A stretch of 64,000 nucleotides of DNA from positions 77,381,045 through 77,445,044 of the forward strand of contig CM066985.1 of NCBI GenBank assembly GCA_033977485.1, in the 5' to 3' direction. This document shows positions 1 to 10,450 of this stretch, one piece after another; position 1 is the stretch's first letter, and the number at the start of each line of letters is the position of its first letter. Below the pieces are notes generated by a model. It saw nothing but the letters and a program-made list of their open reading frames with translations. It did no database searches and was not told the DNA's origin. The translations under genes were made by a program, and so were the position numbers. Source of the DNA: Hydrangea macrophylla. Taxonomy: Eukaryota; Streptophyta; Magnoliopsida; Cornales; Hydrangeaceae.

Positions 1-769
1 CTAAAAGACGAGTGAGTTGCTAAAACTTTAGGTTCTTGAATATCTAATTAGCAGTTGGAGGTTTGTTTAGCTTCAATTACCAACTAAGTAATTATCGTCT
101 TTCTACTATTTATTACCAGAATGATTAACAGATCTTGTTGCTATTCATGATGGAAGAAAACAACTGTAGTAATGTTGGAGTGTGATCATTGATTCCTGTT
201 CAATGGTCACACCTACTTCTCTATTTTAAGGTTTATTCCAAAATACATACATAGATAAGATATATATATCTAAGGTCTCTCACCTTGTCTTCTTGGTAAT
301 TGACACGGGTTTTTGAGGGCAGCGGAGCCATGAGTAAAAGAGAAAGCTATGGTGGTAAAAAGAGCTCATTGGCCTTTCTATATGTTATGGTTTTCTTAGG
401 TAGGCTTTGTTGAAGTGGGGTTTGTGATATGGCTCGAGTGTTGGTTAAATTATGTTCAAGAAGATTGAATGGTGAGGGATGTAGTTTATATAACTACTTA
501 AATTTCAGACATGTTTTGTTTGTTAGTTTAGGTTTGAGTGGAAAAACTCTTTAAATTTCTGACTTTGTTAGACATGTATGAACTCTTTACTTTGTTATGA
601 TTATTATGGATTATCTTTGTTGTTTTGGGTATAGAGATGTTGGTTTCACATGGTTATAGATTAATCTTATTATTTTTGTGTTTAGTATAGATTAATATGC
701 TTGTTAATTAGGTGAAAAAAAAATTGGGAAGCATATAAATAAATATATTTTTTTTCGATTTATGAATAT
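1..769. other. Non-coding AT-rich DNA
   Basis: I see no convincing ORF, RNA gene or transposon end here. The sequence is AT-rich with short T runs and leads into the palindrome array that begins near position 770. Confidence 0.5.
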
Positions 770-1116
770 TTCTAACGGATATATCCGTTAGTAAATCCGT
801 TAGTATTTTTTTAAAAATACTTTGGAAATTACTAACGGATATATCCATTAGTAATAGTTAACAAACCGTTAGTATTCATTATAAATTTTTTAAAATTTGT
901 TGAAAAAAAACCGTTAGTAAGTAGCTTTCTAACGGATATATCCGTTAGAAATTCTTTGATTTACTAACGGATTTACTAACGGATATATCCGTTAGTAAAA
1001 TTAATTTTACTAACGGATATATCCGTTAGTAAATCCGTTAGTAATATTACTAACGCTAAAATACTAACGGATATATCCGTTAGTAACATTTATTCTAACG
1101 GATATATCCGTTAGTA
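770..1116. repeat. Array of the 18-bp palindrome TAACGGATATATCCGTTA
   Basis: The perfect palindrome TAACGGATATATCCGTTA occurs at 773-790, 930-947, 977-994, 1011-1028, 1065-1082 and 1096-1113, with a one-mismatch copy at 833-850. Half-sites such as AAATCCGTTAGTAA lie between them. Spacing is irregular, so this is a cluster rather than a simple tandem repeat. It abuts the truncated gypsy integrase at about 1114, so it probably belongs to a separate element that broke that retrotransposon. Dense short repeats of this kind resemble the sub-terminal repeats of CACTA-type DNA transposons, but I cannot see a CACTA terminus. The family is unassigned. Confidence 0.75.
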
Positions 1117-4100
1117 ATGAGGCAATATGGTGTAGTGGGTCTCTGATTTCGGCCTTCACTTGTTGACAAGTCAAACATTTAGACACAAACTCGGCTACTT
1201 CTCGTTTCATCCCTTCCCACCAGAAGTTTCTCTTCAAATCCTTATACATCTTTGTTCCTCCTGGGTGCACTGTCAGTCTCGATTTATGTGCTTCTTCGAG
1301 AATATCTTTTCTCAAATCTCCAGAATGTGGCACACACAATCTGTCTCGACATCAGTATCCTCCATCGGTCCCAACCTTCCATTCTGTAGGGTCCTTTTCT
1401 GACATCTTGGCGAACCATGCTTGAAATTTCTCGTCTTCCTTCTAGGCCGCGATGATTCGACTCACGAGTGTTGGTTGTACTATGAGGCATCCAAAGTGTT
1501 GCCCGACACTTCCCTCAGAAATCTGCATATCAAATTCTGCGATTGTCTCTAAAGCTTTCCATTCCCTTATCATCAATGAAGCAATCATTCCTTGAGGTTT
1601 CCGACTTAAGGCATCAACGACTACATTAGCCTTACCAGGGTGGTACTCTAATGTAAAGTCGTAATCCTTAATCAGCTCCATCCACCGACGTTGCCTCATG
1701 TTCAGCTCTTTCTGAGTAAACAAATACTTGAGGCTCTTGTGGTCCGAGAATAGATCAAACTTCTCCCCATAGAGATAGTGTCTCCAGATCTTAAGTGCGA
1801 ACACGACCGCTGCTAGCTCCAAATCATGAGTTGGGTAATTCAATTCATTCGGCTTCAACTGTCGTGAACCATAGGCTATGACCTTTCCGTCTTGCATAAG
1901 GACACATCCCAGCCCTTGGTAAGAGGCGTCACTAAAAATAGTGAACTTCTCACCATCCTTTGGTATCGCAAGCACTGGTGCTGTTGTCAATCTCTCTTTC
2001 AATTCCAGAAAAGCGCGTTCATGCTTATCAGTCCATTCAAACTTCAAATCTTTCTTAGTCAAACCAGTTAACGGGGCTGCTATCTTTGAGAAACCCTCTA
2101 CAAATCTCCGATAGTAACCAGCTAGTCCCAGGAAACTTCTGACTTCTGTAGCATTGGTCGGCCGAGTCCAATTCGCCACTGCATCGGTCTTTGAGGAGTC
2201 AACTGCGATTCCTTGTTGTGAGATCACATGCCCGAGGAACTTAACTTCCTGAAGCCAGAATTCACACTTGCTGAATTTAGCATATAGGCGGTGATCTTTG
2301 AGAGTCTGCATCGCAATCCGTAGATGCTGCTCATGCTCTTCCTCTGACTTGGAATAGATCAAAATATCATCAATAAAGACAATAACGAATTGATCCAAAT
2401 AGGGCTTGAATACTCTGTTCATCAAGTCCATAAACACAGCCGGAGCATTCGTCATCCCAAACGGCATCACTAAAAACTCATAGTGTCCGTACCTTGTCCT
2501 GAAAGCAGTTTTAGGTATGTCTTCCTTCCGCACCCTCAACTGGTGATATCCTGACCGTAGATCAATCTTAGAAAAGGTCGTGGCTCCTTGCAATTGATCA
2601 AACAGATCGTCTATCCGAGGTAAAGGATACTTATTCTTGATAGTAACCTTATTTAGTTCTCGGTAGTCAATACACAGTCGCATAGTTCCATCCTTCTTCT
2701 TCACAAACAACACTGGTGCTCCCCAGGGTGAGGTACTTGGACGAACAAAACCCAACTTCTCAAGTTCTTGAACTTGTTCCTTCAGCTCCAGTAGCTCTGT
2801 AGGGGCCATCCTGTAGGGAACCTTGGTTATAGGTCGAGTGCCTGGCACCAATTCCACATAGAATTCTATGTCCCTTTCTGGCGGTAATCCTGAAATATCT
2901 CGGAATACTTCCTCAAATTCCTTAATCACCGGTATTGATGACATTGTTACCTTTGCACTGACAACCTCAATGTTTGCTAGGCATCTGGTGAGGAACATAT
3001 CACCTGAAGGGTTACATTGGAAATCAAAGGGTTGGTTCCCATTGTCCGCAAATGTGATCTTCTTCCTTGCACAATCCAACTTCGCATGATTCTTCTCGAG
3101 CCAATCCATTCCTAGGATTATATCGAACTCCTTCATCGACAGAACCACCAATCTTGCCAAAAGTTCACGGTCTCCTAACCGTAGAGGACAATCCTTACAT
3201 ACATGTAATAACTTGACAGTGGTTCCTAAGGGTGAGACAGCACTCAAAGCTTCCTCTAAACGTTGCGGTACTATTCCCAACTTTCGAACAGTCTTAACAG
3301 ATATAAAGGAATGTGTAGCACCCGTGTCAAATAAAACTTTAACATGAGAGTTAAACAAGGTTAGAGTACCTTCCACTGCTCGTTGCTCAGGCGGTCCTTC
3401 CTCATAAGTACCTCCTTCGTACCCTGTTTCTTCATAGCCAGCAGCCTCGGGGATAACAGCATTCAGGCGGGCCTGTCCTTGCTGACCGTAATTGCCTCTC
3501 CTAGGAGCCTTGTATTCTTGACTTATGTGACCTGGCATGCCACAATTATAGCACACAACTCCCGGACGATCAGCACGTCTAGTTATTCTGCAATCTTTAG
3601 CTCGGTGACCGGGATTACCACAATTGAAGCAGTTATTGTTGTTGTTCCCTCCTGTTGCTCGAGGCGGATACTGCTGTACTGATTGTGTCTGTTGAGGCTT
3701 CTTCCCTCCTTCCCAGGTCCTTTTCTGTCCCTGATGGTACTCAGGTTTCTGTCCGGGATAACCCTTCTGTGGAGGTCTATTTCCAAATGGCTTCGGATTC
3801 TGACAACCATCATTCTCCAACCCCGTAGCTAATCTTACCAGAGCTTCAAATGACTGGCCCAGATGCCCCATAGTCAGATGTCGGAGAGACAAGTTGAGAC
3901 CCCGGTGGTACTTCTTGATTTTCTTCTGGGGTGTGTCCACCATATGTGTAGCAAAGCGAGACAGACGCTCAAACCGAGTGGTGTACTCTCGGACAGTCAG
4001 ATTCCCTTGAGTCAATTCCATAAACTCTTTCTCTCTCTTTTCCTTCTCTTCTTCAGGAAAATACTTCTCGAGAAATCTTTCCTTAAACACCCCCCACGGC

Positions 4101-4486
4101 ATTCTCCTTGCAGCTTCTTCCCCTATGGTTGCCTTTTCTGCATCCCACCAATCAGCCGCTGCATAAGACAGCTGAAAGATAGCCAGACGCTTCCTCTCCA
4201 GATCAGTGCACTCTATGGTCTCAAAGATACGTTCCATCTGGCGTAGCCACTATTCCGCTTGCCAGGGTTCATCAGTCCCAGCAAAATACTCAGGTCGCAG
4301 AGCGCGAAACTCCTTGAGAAGCTTGTCTCCAGTCTGGTGAGCTTGCCTCCCATTCCCGTTGTGATTCCCATTCTGATCACTAACCCTCTCCAATCTTCTT
4401 ACAAAAGCCTCAAACATTCCGGTTGGATCCACTACCGGTGGTGCATCTTCAATAGCGGGACGATTCCTGAGATTTCTTCCGGCCAT
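1114..4486 (-). pseudogene. gag-pol polyprotein of Tekay/Del-like element, disrupted
   Basis: The reading starts MAGRNLRNRP at 4486. An in-frame TAG near 4248-4250 (probably from CAG) ends the first 78 codons, and a second ORF of 931 codons then runs from 4237 to 1442. It contains, in order: a retrotransposon Gag domain; zinc knuckle [14 protein letters not shown] near 3592-3632; a second knuckle whose last Cys is Tyr (near 3509-3554); protease motif DTGA near 3316-3330; reverse transcriptase with FIDD near 2365-2380; and RNase H with SDASYQGLG and the tail [16 protein letters not shown]. Below about 1490 the frame shifts twice; the integrase HHCC module (HPGG, CLTCQQVKAE) can be read at 1114-1339. 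The stop, frameshifts, Cys loss and truncation make it non-functional as it stands, although RT and RNase H are intact for more than 2 kb. Confidence 0.9.
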
Positions 4487-4666
4487 ATCTCAAGAGAAAG
4501 GTACCTATCCATTGATCAACAAGAATTCGGTCAATCTCCCGAGAAGAAGGAAAATTCTAAACGATAGAAAGCGACTAAACACGGAATGAAGTCGAACTAT
4601 CTTATCTTAATTCTATCTTAACGGGAGATCCTATGTGTCTTGGACAATTGGTCGAGCCATAACCTG

Positions 4667-4678
4667 GCTCTGATACCA
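4667..4678 (-). other. Primer binding site, initiator tRNA-Met
   Basis: On the minus strand the sequence is TGGTATCAGAGC, complementary to the 3' end of plant initiator tRNA-Met, the usual primer for Tekay-type and copia elements. It lies 7 nt inside the LTR edge at 4686, which fixes the element's orientation and the LTR boundary. Confidence 0.9.
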
Positions 4679-5292
4679 AAAAGCCTGTCACGCCCCGACG
4701 TAGCATAATTCAGGAAAGCATTTAATTTCCTTTATGGACTCGTAGGTCGTGACAAGTGAGTATGACCAATTATCCCAGCAACAAAATATCTTAATAGCAT
4801 TTCTAGAGCAAAGGATACTAATAAACATAATCCTCCAAAATTAAAACTTACTAACTATTACAGCAGTCATAAACTTGGGCACAAGACGCCTTATTCAAAA
4901 ATCTAAACTAGTTTATTGCAACCTGAATTAAAAAGACATAGGAAATAATAAGCAGCCTCCTGGAAAGTCCCCTGCCTCTAACTAGCATAGTCGAAATACC
5001 CTGGCTGCTCCTGACCCTGAAAATCTAGACATACAGTCCAGGACGCATCAACGCCGTCAGCTTATGCAAGCTGGTGAGCAAAATAAACAAGTGCTCGCAA
5101 TGTATATATAAGCAAATAAACAGCGGTGCAAATTAACTTTAAAAGCAATAGATTCAAGGTTCCAATTCCAACATAAGTCACGGGGGAATAATGTAAGCAA
5201 TAAATATGCGACCATGTATGAACAATGTAACATCTCATCTTTCTGACTCTTTTCTCTCAACAAGACTCGACTCAACCAAACCATTACCTCAG

Positions 5293-5740
5293 ATACTAGG
5301 AATAATATCCGATCGATATCCAAAACAGCACACCATACCATTACTTCAGATACCAGGAATAATATCCGATCGATATCTAAGCCGCACTCAATACCATCGT
5401 TTCGGATACCAGGAATAGTATCCGATCGATATCCGAAACAAGCGCCCTAGATACCAGGAATAATATCCGATCGATATCTAAGCCGTAACTCAATACCATC
5501 ATTTCGGATACCAGGAATAATATCCGATCGATATCCGAAACAAGCGCCCTAGATACCAGGAATAATATCCGATCGATATCTAAGCCGTAACTCAATACCA
5601 TCATTTCGGATACCAGGAATAATATCCGATCGATATCCGAAACAAGCGCCCTAGATACCAGGAATAATATCCGATCGATATCTAAGCCGTAACTCAATAC
5701 CATCATTTCGGATACCAAGAATAATATCCGATCGATATTG
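5293..5740. repeat. 102-bp minisatellite inside the LTR
   Basis: A core of the form ATACCAGGAATAATATCC followed by GATCGATAT recurs nine times, at 5293, 5350, 5406, 5451, 5508, 5553, 5610, 5655 and 5712. From 5406 on, the spacing alternates 45 and 57 bp, giving a 102-bp higher-order unit. Each core contains the palindrome CGATCG. Because 102 is divisible by three, the minus strand reads as an open repetitive ORF (DIDRILFLVS repeats), which I regard as a by-product and not a protein. Confidence 0.85.
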
Positions 5741-6200
5741 AGGTCACACACCAGACCACCACTCTTTACTCTTTTCACATTTTCTCACACACCATGTATG
5801 TCGACTCCACCTCAACCCTATCATGTATGTCAATGTCCATGAAATGTAACACCAAGTAAAAGTACGAGAAAATCAAGTCTTTTTATTTTTCTTTTATTAA
5901 CAAGGTACAATATACTTAGAATCATTGAGTTAGCACCCATGATCTAAATTATCAAGTCATATATGAAACAACATTTAAATTCATCAAAAACTACTTTAAC
6001 ATGCTTTTATAGCTACTAGTACACAAGCATATCCACTTTAAAGCAATGCCCTTAAAAATGAGTTATAATTTTGTGGGTGAATTACACATCAAAAGAAAGG
6101 TCTTTGAGTCTAGTTTCCAACGCTTCGAACGGTGCGCGTTTTCGAGTTTTCTAGAGGAAGTTATGACCATTTTAGTAAAAGCCGTCAATGCTGAAAAGTG

Positions 6201-6272
6201 TCAATCGATTGGAACACATGTCAATCAATTGGTAAACATACCAATCGATTGGTAATCATTCCAATCGATTGG
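6201..6272. repeat. Four CCAATCGATTGG palindromes at exact 20-bp phase
   Basis: Copies start at 6201, 6221, 6241 and 6261: TCAATCGATTGG, TCAATCAATTGG, CCAATCGATTGG, CCAATCGATTGG. The last two are perfect 12-bp palindromes. The 20-bp phase is about two helical turns, so all sites would face the same side of the DNA. They lie inside the LTR, so a regulatory binding site is possible but unproven. Confidence 0.75.
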
Positions 6273-7288
6273 TATCAGCAGTTTCTCCCCTCTTACGAAT
6301 TTGAAGCCTGTTTTTGACCCATTTCTCAATTCTGCTCCAACCAAGACATGTAATATATGGATTTCTTCGTTTTTCTGCAAGGATTATGAATATGCGATCG
6401 GTTTTAACTAATTTCAATCGTAGCTCTCGGATTTCACGTAAAACCGAGAGGTGACAAAACTTTAAATCAATGGTACGTCGCGATACGGATGAATTAAGCC
6501 GTAGGATTCGAACCACAGCTTATTGGGACTAAGATCTTTCATTCCCAATTCACGGAATTGATTTTGGTTAACTTTTGTAAAACTCCAATTTTCAAAGCTT
6601 TAATGGTGTATCTATATATATACACATATACACACATATATACACTGAAATATACATATATAAACGTTGAGAGTGAGTTTATAATACTCACTGAGGTTAA
6701 TTACACAGAGAATTTTGAGACCAAGAATTCCGCCGAATAATCCGTCGTTATAAATTACTCATCCGTTCTCTTGATCTTGATATATATATATATATAACTA
6801 TGTAGGTGTGCAAGTATATAATATATAATCTGTATGTGTTGTGTGTGTGATCTTGAGAGAGAGCAAGAGAGTGATTGAGAGGGATAGAGAGTGAATTGAG
6901 AGACTGTGAGAGTTATGGAGAGAATGAGAGATATACACATATACATATACTGCTAAAATTATTTGGAGCCCAAGCAATGACCGGATTTCATCCGGTGAGG
7001 TTGAGCTCACGTGCTCCCTCACCCAATTGCGATGTAGACGCAGATTAAAAATATAAAACTGGTACTTTACGGTTAAAATAAAAATACAGAAAATTATTTT
7101 ATCGTAGGAATTAAATCCCGGGTTGTATAAAAATATAGATATCGATTTTGAAAATCATAGAAAATATTTTGGAAATTACAGTTTGACCCCCAAATAAATA
7201 TTACAAAGAGAAATTAAATCAAATACTCAAGGAAATGAAATGCAGTATTTATTAATGAAAAAAATAAAATAAAATACAGGGTGTTACA

Positions 7289-8077
7289 CGGACTCCCCGT
7301 GCCGTCGTATGAGCTAAGGTGCGGGGGTTTGAATTTCCGCGGTATGGGAAACTGTGTCACCCGGGTGGTGTAGGGCGACTCTGTTTCTGTATTCGTGAGG
7401 TCGTGACCGGATTTGCGGTTTAGCCTCTCGATTTGCTGCTGTAGTTCTTCGACCTGGGCTTTGACGTCACTCCGCCCCACCCTCCTATCCGTGTCTGAAT
7501 GGTAGGTGGGGTCGGACGATGAGGCCTCCTCCTCAAAGTGCGTCGATCTCGGAGATAGTACCCGACTGTTGGTCCGGGTAAGCCTGTGCCTAAGGGCCCC
7601 TCGGCTCAGGACAGGAGGATTGTCGGCTGATTCCCGGGTTTTCCGTCCGGATTTTCCTTCCCTTGCTGCGCGCCGTCGATCAATGATGATTCTGGCATCG
7701 TCCGCTCGGCGCGCTCGGCGAGGGATGTATCGAGGCACCCTTTGAGAGCGCTTAGTGGCCTGGCTGCGCTCTCCACCTGCAGGACGTTCTTGGTTTGGTG
7801 AGGACACCGGAGCGGATCGTGCGTGCTCTTGTACCCGAGCCGGCTGGCTAACGGGGGCGCTTTTCCCAGGTCGACTCTCTGACGCGGGGCGCTTCTCATG
7901 TTGGGCCATAAGCGCGTCTATCTGTTGTTGTGCTCGACGCTGGCCCTCCAGGAGCTGCTCCAACGCCGCCGTGACCTGTTCGGTGGTCATGGAGGTGGCC
8001 CGCGGCTCGATCTGCAGGTTTTCCTGACCGGCTGAGTCGGCGGGGTTGTCGGTTTTGTTACCCTTCTTTGGCGGCAT
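7289..8077 (-). pseudogene. Gag of Tat-like element, N-terminal part, cut by LTR insertion
   Basis: The frame is open from ATG at 8077 to the insertion point after YDGTGSP. The product starts MPPKKGNKTDNPAD and is rich in Arg, Ser, Glu and Pro. A Q-rich helical stretch (LEQLLEGQRRAQQQIDALMA) suggests a coiled coil, and the segment ends in the conserved motif KFKPPHLSSYDGTGSP. The first residues after the break are encoded by the Tekay LTR. The related gag at 54665 carries several stops, whereas this segment has none, so this copy was probably intact until the insertion. Confidence 0.8.
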
Positions 8078-8120
8078 ATCGATCAGTCAAAGATTTTTGT
8101 TGATGAGAAGACTGTGTCTT

Positions 8121-8139
8121 TCCCACAGACGGCGCCAAA
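8121..8139 (-). other. Primer binding site of the minus-strand Tat-like element
   Basis: The minus strand reads TTTGGCGCCGTCTGTGGGA just inside the LTR end at 8141. The plus-strand relative has the same sequence at 54607. The TGGCGCC start is common in plant Tat/Athila-group elements; I do not assign the tRNA with certainty. Confidence 0.8.
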
Positions 8140-8140
8140 C

Positions 8141-8770
8141 TGATGATGCCAAAAATTGGTAAGCAAGATTTACGCGGGAAGATAGAGTAGAAAAAGGTTT
8201 GTATGTGGTTCGGCCCCGTTAATAAGGTGACCTACGTCCACGGGTGCGTCTAAGCGCTTCTCACTAGTAGATCACCGACGGGCCTGGTGAGCCAACAAAG
8301 ATGGGCGGCACTACCAGTAACACCGGCCGGGTATATGCGTATGGGTGATGAGTTCTCTAGCGAGTAAGTATATGCTCGGAGAAGTACTTTTTCGGATCCC
8401 TCTAAGGAGGATAGGTGGGCTCTTTTATAGATGTAAGAGTCCACCCTTACATGGTAAGTTCACTAGATTAGGAAGCCTACTCTAATCACAATAGATTTGC
8501 ACAACATTGGGGGAGTTTCCTAAGTGGCTTAGGAAACCATTGATTCTTTCTTGATAGAGTCATGGCCGTATAAGGAAACGATGGAAGACGCCATCTACTC
8601 CGCGCCTACCGGGGAGTCACTACGCCCCGTCCCCGAGCTGCCGAGTATCCCGGACGGTTACAGCTGAACACCTTGGAAGTGTGGGCTCCATGCTCCCATT
8701 CCGGACTAACCGGGCTATCTGCTGACCACGTGGTGGTTTGGACAGTTACAGAATATTTCTGGACGTATCA
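8141..8770 (-). repeat. LTR of the minus-strand Tat-like element (630 bp)
   Basis: On its own strand it begins TGATACGTCC (8770) and ends GGCATCATCA (8141). It is alignable along most of its length with 53970-54605, including the shared stretch GGACGTAGGTCACCTTATTA near its 3' end. Likely TATA sequence: TCTATAAAAGAG on the minus strand near 8423-8434. The flank GATTA (8771-8775) would be its TSD, but the partner end is absent. Confidence 0.8.
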
Positions 8771-8827
8771 GATTAGAAACTTGTTCACCTGCTATATGTC
8801 AAGAGTAAATTAGAAATTTTAAAGCTA

Positions 8828-8910
8828 GTGCTAATGCCAAAGTAGAAAGTATCGCTAAAAGTTTTAGTGACAGTTACTTAAGTGTCGCTAAAACTTTTTG
8901 GCATTAGCAC
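8828..8910. repeat. Small hairpin (MITE-like) with GTCGCTAAAA arms
   Basis: GTGCTAATGCCAAA at the left (8828-8841) is inverted at the right (about 8896-8910), and the interior AAAAGTTTTAGTGACA pairs with TGTCGCTAAAACTTTT around a short loop. A related unit with the same words occurs at 31529-31660. This looks like a short foldback or MITE remnant; family unassigned. Confidence 0.6.
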
Positions 8911-9112
8911 TTTTTGCTTTGACATAATTTTAATTGTTAAAATAATAAGGATTAAAGAACAAGTTTAGAACTTAAAAAAAATAAATGAATAGTATGATCA
9001 ATACGATAAGGTAATTGATAGTCCAGCACCCCTGTAACCCTAATTCTAATTGGATTTTGGAAATCATAAAAATAATGTTTGTTGCATATATAAGCATAAT
9101 GGATCGAGATGC

Positions 9113-9117
9113 ACTAG

Positions 9118-9158
<41 letters not shown>

Positions 9159-9162
9159 CACA
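9113..9162. repeat. (CA)n(TA)n microsatellite
   Basis: An uninterrupted run of CA dinucleotides followed by TA dinucleotides. It is surrounded by AT-rich DNA (8936-9540) in which I see no gene. Confidence 0.9.
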
Positions 9163-9540
9163 CGGTCAGACTGGTCAGTCTCTTAAGTGAACATGATTTA
9201 GTGAATATACCCAGTGAACATTGTTTTTTGCCTAAAAAGAACCTGCAGGTTAGTAGGCTAGGGCGCGCGGGTTAAGTGTGTAATAATTTAATAAATTAAT
9301 GAAAAGACATTATCTTCTCTCCAATTATATGATAATGTGACTACTTCTCTATTATTGGTAATTTTCCCCCTTGTCGATGTCCGGTACATGTTGTATGAGG
9401 CCATTTTTGAAGTGTAGTGCTTCCTAGATTGTGGCAATTTTAAACCAATTTTAGCACTAAAATCCTGTTATCGACACGTGTTTCGCACTTGTCTATCCCC
9501 TCTCATTAGCCTCTTTGTCTGTTTTTTCCCCATTTTTAAT

Positions 9541-9830
9541 CTTGATATCAATGGAGTAAAAATGTAATAAACTAATGAAACACATTATATTCTCTCGAAT
9601 TATCTTCATTGGCTTTTAAAGTGTGAGTACTTCTATATTATTCAGTTGTGTTATAACTTCGTTGTCTTTTCTTTTTTGGCAATTTATAATCTTATGAAAG
9701 ACATTATATTCTCTCGAGTTATCTTCATTGGTTTTTAAAATGTGAGTACTTCTATATTATTGAGTTGTATTATAGCTTTGTTGCCTTCTTTTTTTTTTTT
9801 TTTTTTTTGGCAATTTATAACCTTGTTTAC
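9541..9830. repeat. Degenerate 119-bp tandem duplication
   Basis: A segment containing CATTATATTCTCTCGA and GTGAGTACTTCTATATTATT, ending TTGGCAATTTATAA, appears twice, offset by 119 bp (9583 and 9702). A third diverged copy lies at 9303-9360. No gene is visible. Confidence 0.65.
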
Positions 9831-10024
9831 AATTGTGTAATAATTTAATAAATTAATTGAAAATACTATCTTATGTCGAATTATCTTCCAAGCAAAAATG
9901 TGTTTCATATTTTTATGAGTTAATTTAATCTCTATGTAGTCAAAGTTCACGAAAGGGGAAAAGCTACAATATGTGTAAAAAAAAAACCCCCACAATATAT
10001 TAATCCAAAATTTCAGGACAAAAG

Positions 10025-10450
10025 TTGGCAAAAATGTAAATATTACAAACCAATACGTAATTTGTCATTATTATTGACTTTTTGTTGAAATGAATGATAA
10101 ATATGCAACATAATATTGACGTAAATGTAATTATACATATTGGAATATATAAATCATAAATTTGAGGGAAGAAGTTGACCACAATATAAATAGTACTGAC
10201 GAATTCGTAAATAGCCACTAAAATAGCCGTTTTATTGACTTTATTTGAACCAAATAATAAATATCCCAAAACTTGTCGACATAAATGTAATTATACATAT
10301 TACAATATATAAATCCTAAATTTGAGAGAAGAAGTTGACCAAAATATAACTATTACTGACCAATTCGTAAATAGCCACTAATATAGTCACTTTTGTTGAC
10401 TTTATTTGAACCGATAATAAATATCCCAAAATTTGTTGACCTAAATGTAT
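10025..10450. repeat. 160-bp tandem repeat, about 2.6 copies
   Basis: The words GTAAATAGCCACTAA (10207, 10367) and TAAATGTAATTATACATAT (10122, 10282) recur at exactly 160-bp spacing, with a partial third copy near 10441. Units differ by scattered substitutions. The repeat is AT-rich and non-coding. Confidence 0.8.

Larger units (their letters stand above)
1114..7288 (-). mobile_element. Truncated Ty3/gypsy retrotransposon, Tekay/Del-like
   Basis: This minus-strand LTR retrotransposon reads 5' LTR (7288 to 4686), primer binding site (4678 to 4667), gag-pol (4486 down to 1114). It is cut inside the integrase zinc-binding domain by the palindrome array, so the rest of the integrase, any chromodomain and the 3' LTR are absent. 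The order protease, RT, RNase H, integrase marks it as Ty3/gypsy. The Gag and RNase H wording is most like the Tekay/Del chromovirus lineage, which is an inference from memory. It inserted into the gag ORF of another gypsy element at 7288/7289. Confidence 0.85.
4686..7288 (-). repeat. 5' LTR of the Tekay/Del-like element (2603 bp)
   Basis: On the plus strand the LTR runs from TGTCACGCCCC at 4686 to GGGTGTTACA ending at 7288, so on its own strand it begins TGTAACACCC and ends with TGACA. These near-inverted TGT...ACA ends are typical of gypsy LTRs. The PBS follows 7 nt after the inner end. At the outer end the sequence passes directly into the gag frame of another retrotransposon. The LTR contains a 102-bp minisatellite (5293-5740), a 20-bp phased palindrome series (6201-6272) and AT microsatellites near 6620 and 6780. 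No second LTR is present, so age and TSD cannot be read. Confidence 0.8.
7289..8770 (-). mobile_element. Tat-like Ty3/gypsy fragment: LTR, PBS and N-terminal gag
   Basis: This minus-strand remnant consists of an LTR (8770 to 8141), a primer binding site (8139 to 8121) and the first 263 codons of gag (8077 to 7289), after which the Tekay-like LTR has inserted. The LTR, PBS and Gag are clearly homologous to the plus-strand element at 53970-64000. Both share ATCATCA at the LTR end, TTTGGCGCCGTCTGTGGGA as PBS, a Gag start of the form MP(P/S)KKG and the Gag motif KFKPxHLxSYDGTGSP. The remainder of the element is not in the window. Confidence 0.85.

Noticed and set aside
5377..5778. 133-codon minus-strand ORF of DIDRILFLVS repeats
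   Set aside because: It exists only because the 102-bp LTR minisatellite has a period divisible by three; there is no promoter or homology, and it lies inside an LTR.
6201..6272. Possible CRISPR-like regular repeat
   Set aside because: Units are 12-bp palindromes with 8-bp spacers inside a plant LTR; no cas genes and a eukaryotic context.
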